This document shows positions 16,843 to 17,500 of a stretch of DNA of 17,500 nucleotides, in pieces. The DNA is from Trachelipus rathkii (taxonomy: Eukaryota; Arthropoda; Malacostraca; Isopoda; Trachelipodidae). The position numbers and the translations under genes are program-made. The DNA lies in NCBI GenBank assembly GCA_015478945.1, contig JABUQX010088468.1, positions 1 to 17,500 on the forward strand, read 5' to 3'. Numbering within the stretch: the first letter of the stretch is position 1; every line of letters starts with the position of its first letter. The notes below the pieces were generated by a model. That model was not told where the DNA came from and did not search any database. It saw only the letters and a program-made list of their open reading frames with translations.

Positions 16843-17067
16843 TCGATCAAAATGTAATCACAGGCAAAAGACATAGGACAGAGGAGTAGGAGAAGGAGGA
16901 GGAAAGAGAATGCAGAATCGTCTAGGGTTTAGTTAGTGGAAAATAGGAGGCTGAAGAGATTGGCCTTTTTAGTTGGAGAATCAGAGGAAAGGGAGATTTA
17001 CAGAAGTTGGTAGAGATGTTTTTGGCAAGAGGCCAGAAAGATTTGACAGTAGGAGAACCAAGGAGAG

Positions 17068-17310
17068 TTAGCACAGCTTTCGTTTGATGAAAGCCTCCTT
17101 TGCTCGTCGAAGAGTATCCCTTGCAACGATTTCTATAGCGGAATCAAAATTGGCGAGAGTGATTGGAGAACGAGAATTTTTCCACCCCCGATACGCACTG
17201 TCTCTAGCCTGAATGGCTAGCACGATCGAACCATGGTTTATGAGGAGAGAAAGATTTATTTGAAGAAAGAATGAACTTGCTAGTCCCATCAACGATTACA
17301 GCTCCCTCCA
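17068..17310 (-). pseudogene. Linker between endonuclease and reverse transcriptase, Jockey-like
   Basis: In one frame FILSSNKSFSPHKPWFDRAS, and in the next QARDSAYRGWKNSRSPITLANFDSA, followed by RDTLRRAKEAFIKRK. The PWFDRxC...AY..W and RxxKRxF patterns mark the region just before reverse transcriptase in this group. A one-base shift lies near 17215. Confidence 0.7.
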
Positions 17311-17320
17311 TATCTTTTAA

Positions 17321-17500
17321 ATATTTATACATCCATCATTATTCTAACTAAGGTTTAGGCCCCCCCAAATTGGCCCCCCTTATCAAAATCTGCAAAACTT
17401 GGAAAACCTTACATTTAAGTCCTGTCTAATATTTATACATATATGAAGGAACACGCCAACTTGGAAGCAAAACTGCTACAAAACTACACATTACAATGAC
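17321..17500. other. Unassigned right edge
   Basis: AT-rich with two cytosine runs (17361-17367 and 17375-17380). No coding or element signature was recognised. Confidence 0.45.

Larger units (their letters stand above)
15265..17320 (-). mobile_element. Jockey-like non-LTR retrotransposon, 5'-incomplete and decayed
   Basis: The minus strand has the order linker, reverse transcriptase and C-terminal domain of a Jockey-like ORF2. PWFDRAS lies near 17230, QARDSAYRGWKNSRSP follows, then reverse-transcriptase motifs between 16840 and 16130, and a C-terminal RPCMEYCSHIW...VLWNSLPS block ending near 15340. A T-run at 15296-15304 (A-run on the minus strand) may be the 3' tail or lie within the 3' UTR. 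The endonuclease should precede 17320 but nothing like it is seen in the last 180 bases, so the element is truncated. Many frameshifts make it inactive. Confidence 0.8.

Noticed and set aside
15265..17320. Target duplication around the Jockey-like element
   Set aside because: The sequence next to the T-run at 15296 was compared by eye with the 17300-17500 region; no convincing direct repeat was found.

Overview
The window looks like repeat-rich DNA from an invertebrate animal nuclear genome, probably an arthropod and possibly a crustacean. The taxon is inferred from element style only. The evidence is very long (TA)n arrays, decayed Gypsy, BEL/Pao, Jockey-like and other non-LTR retrotransposons, hAT DNA transposons, and a spliced C2H2 zinc-finger gene on the minus strand. 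There is no sign of prokaryotic organisation, no operon, and no intact housekeeping gene. Nearly every protein-like stretch is a broken mobile-element remnant.

Layout: 1-1369 (-) is the gag and protease start of a Gypsy-type LTR element that runs off the left edge. 1592-2031 holds two tandem duplications, one built around a conserved hairpin. 2579-2695 is a CA/TA array. 2821-3047 holds two diverged copies of one hairpin. 3652-3900 is TA arrays. 4009-6256 is a complete-ended but dead hAT transposon with a perfect 8-bp target duplication. 6575-6870 is a duplicated block around TA arrays. 7031-8160 (+) is palindromic repeats followed by a frameshifted BEL/Pao-like gag with zinc knuckles. 8412-8938 (+) is a 5'-truncated non-LTR element with a 9-bp target duplication. 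8948-10560 is AT-rich with nothing recognisable.

10618-13661 (-) is a C2H2 zinc-finger gene or pseudogene. It has a credible 3' splice site at 13662-13663, about a dozen finger units in an alternating two-finger pattern, and two tandem copies of a terminal finger that each end at GTAAGT. A 1274-bp hAT element (11436-12709) and a separate GC-rich segment (10866-11261) interrupt it.

13975-14470 is TA arrays containing a solo hAT end that shares 20 bp with the 4009 element. 14590-15260 (+) is the 5' leader and endonuclease start of a non-LTR element that appears related in style to the 3' fragment at 8412. 15265-17320 (-) is a decayed Jockey-like element with linker, reverse transcriptase and C-terminal parts. 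17321-17500 shows nothing recognisable.

The genes do not form a pathway. The window records successive insertions, and the zinc-finger locus, broken up by later insertions, is its only candidate host gene. I found no convincing undescribed functional system. The best leads are the nested history of the zinc-finger array, the hAT ends with shared tips but different subterminal repeats, and the paired hairpin repeats.
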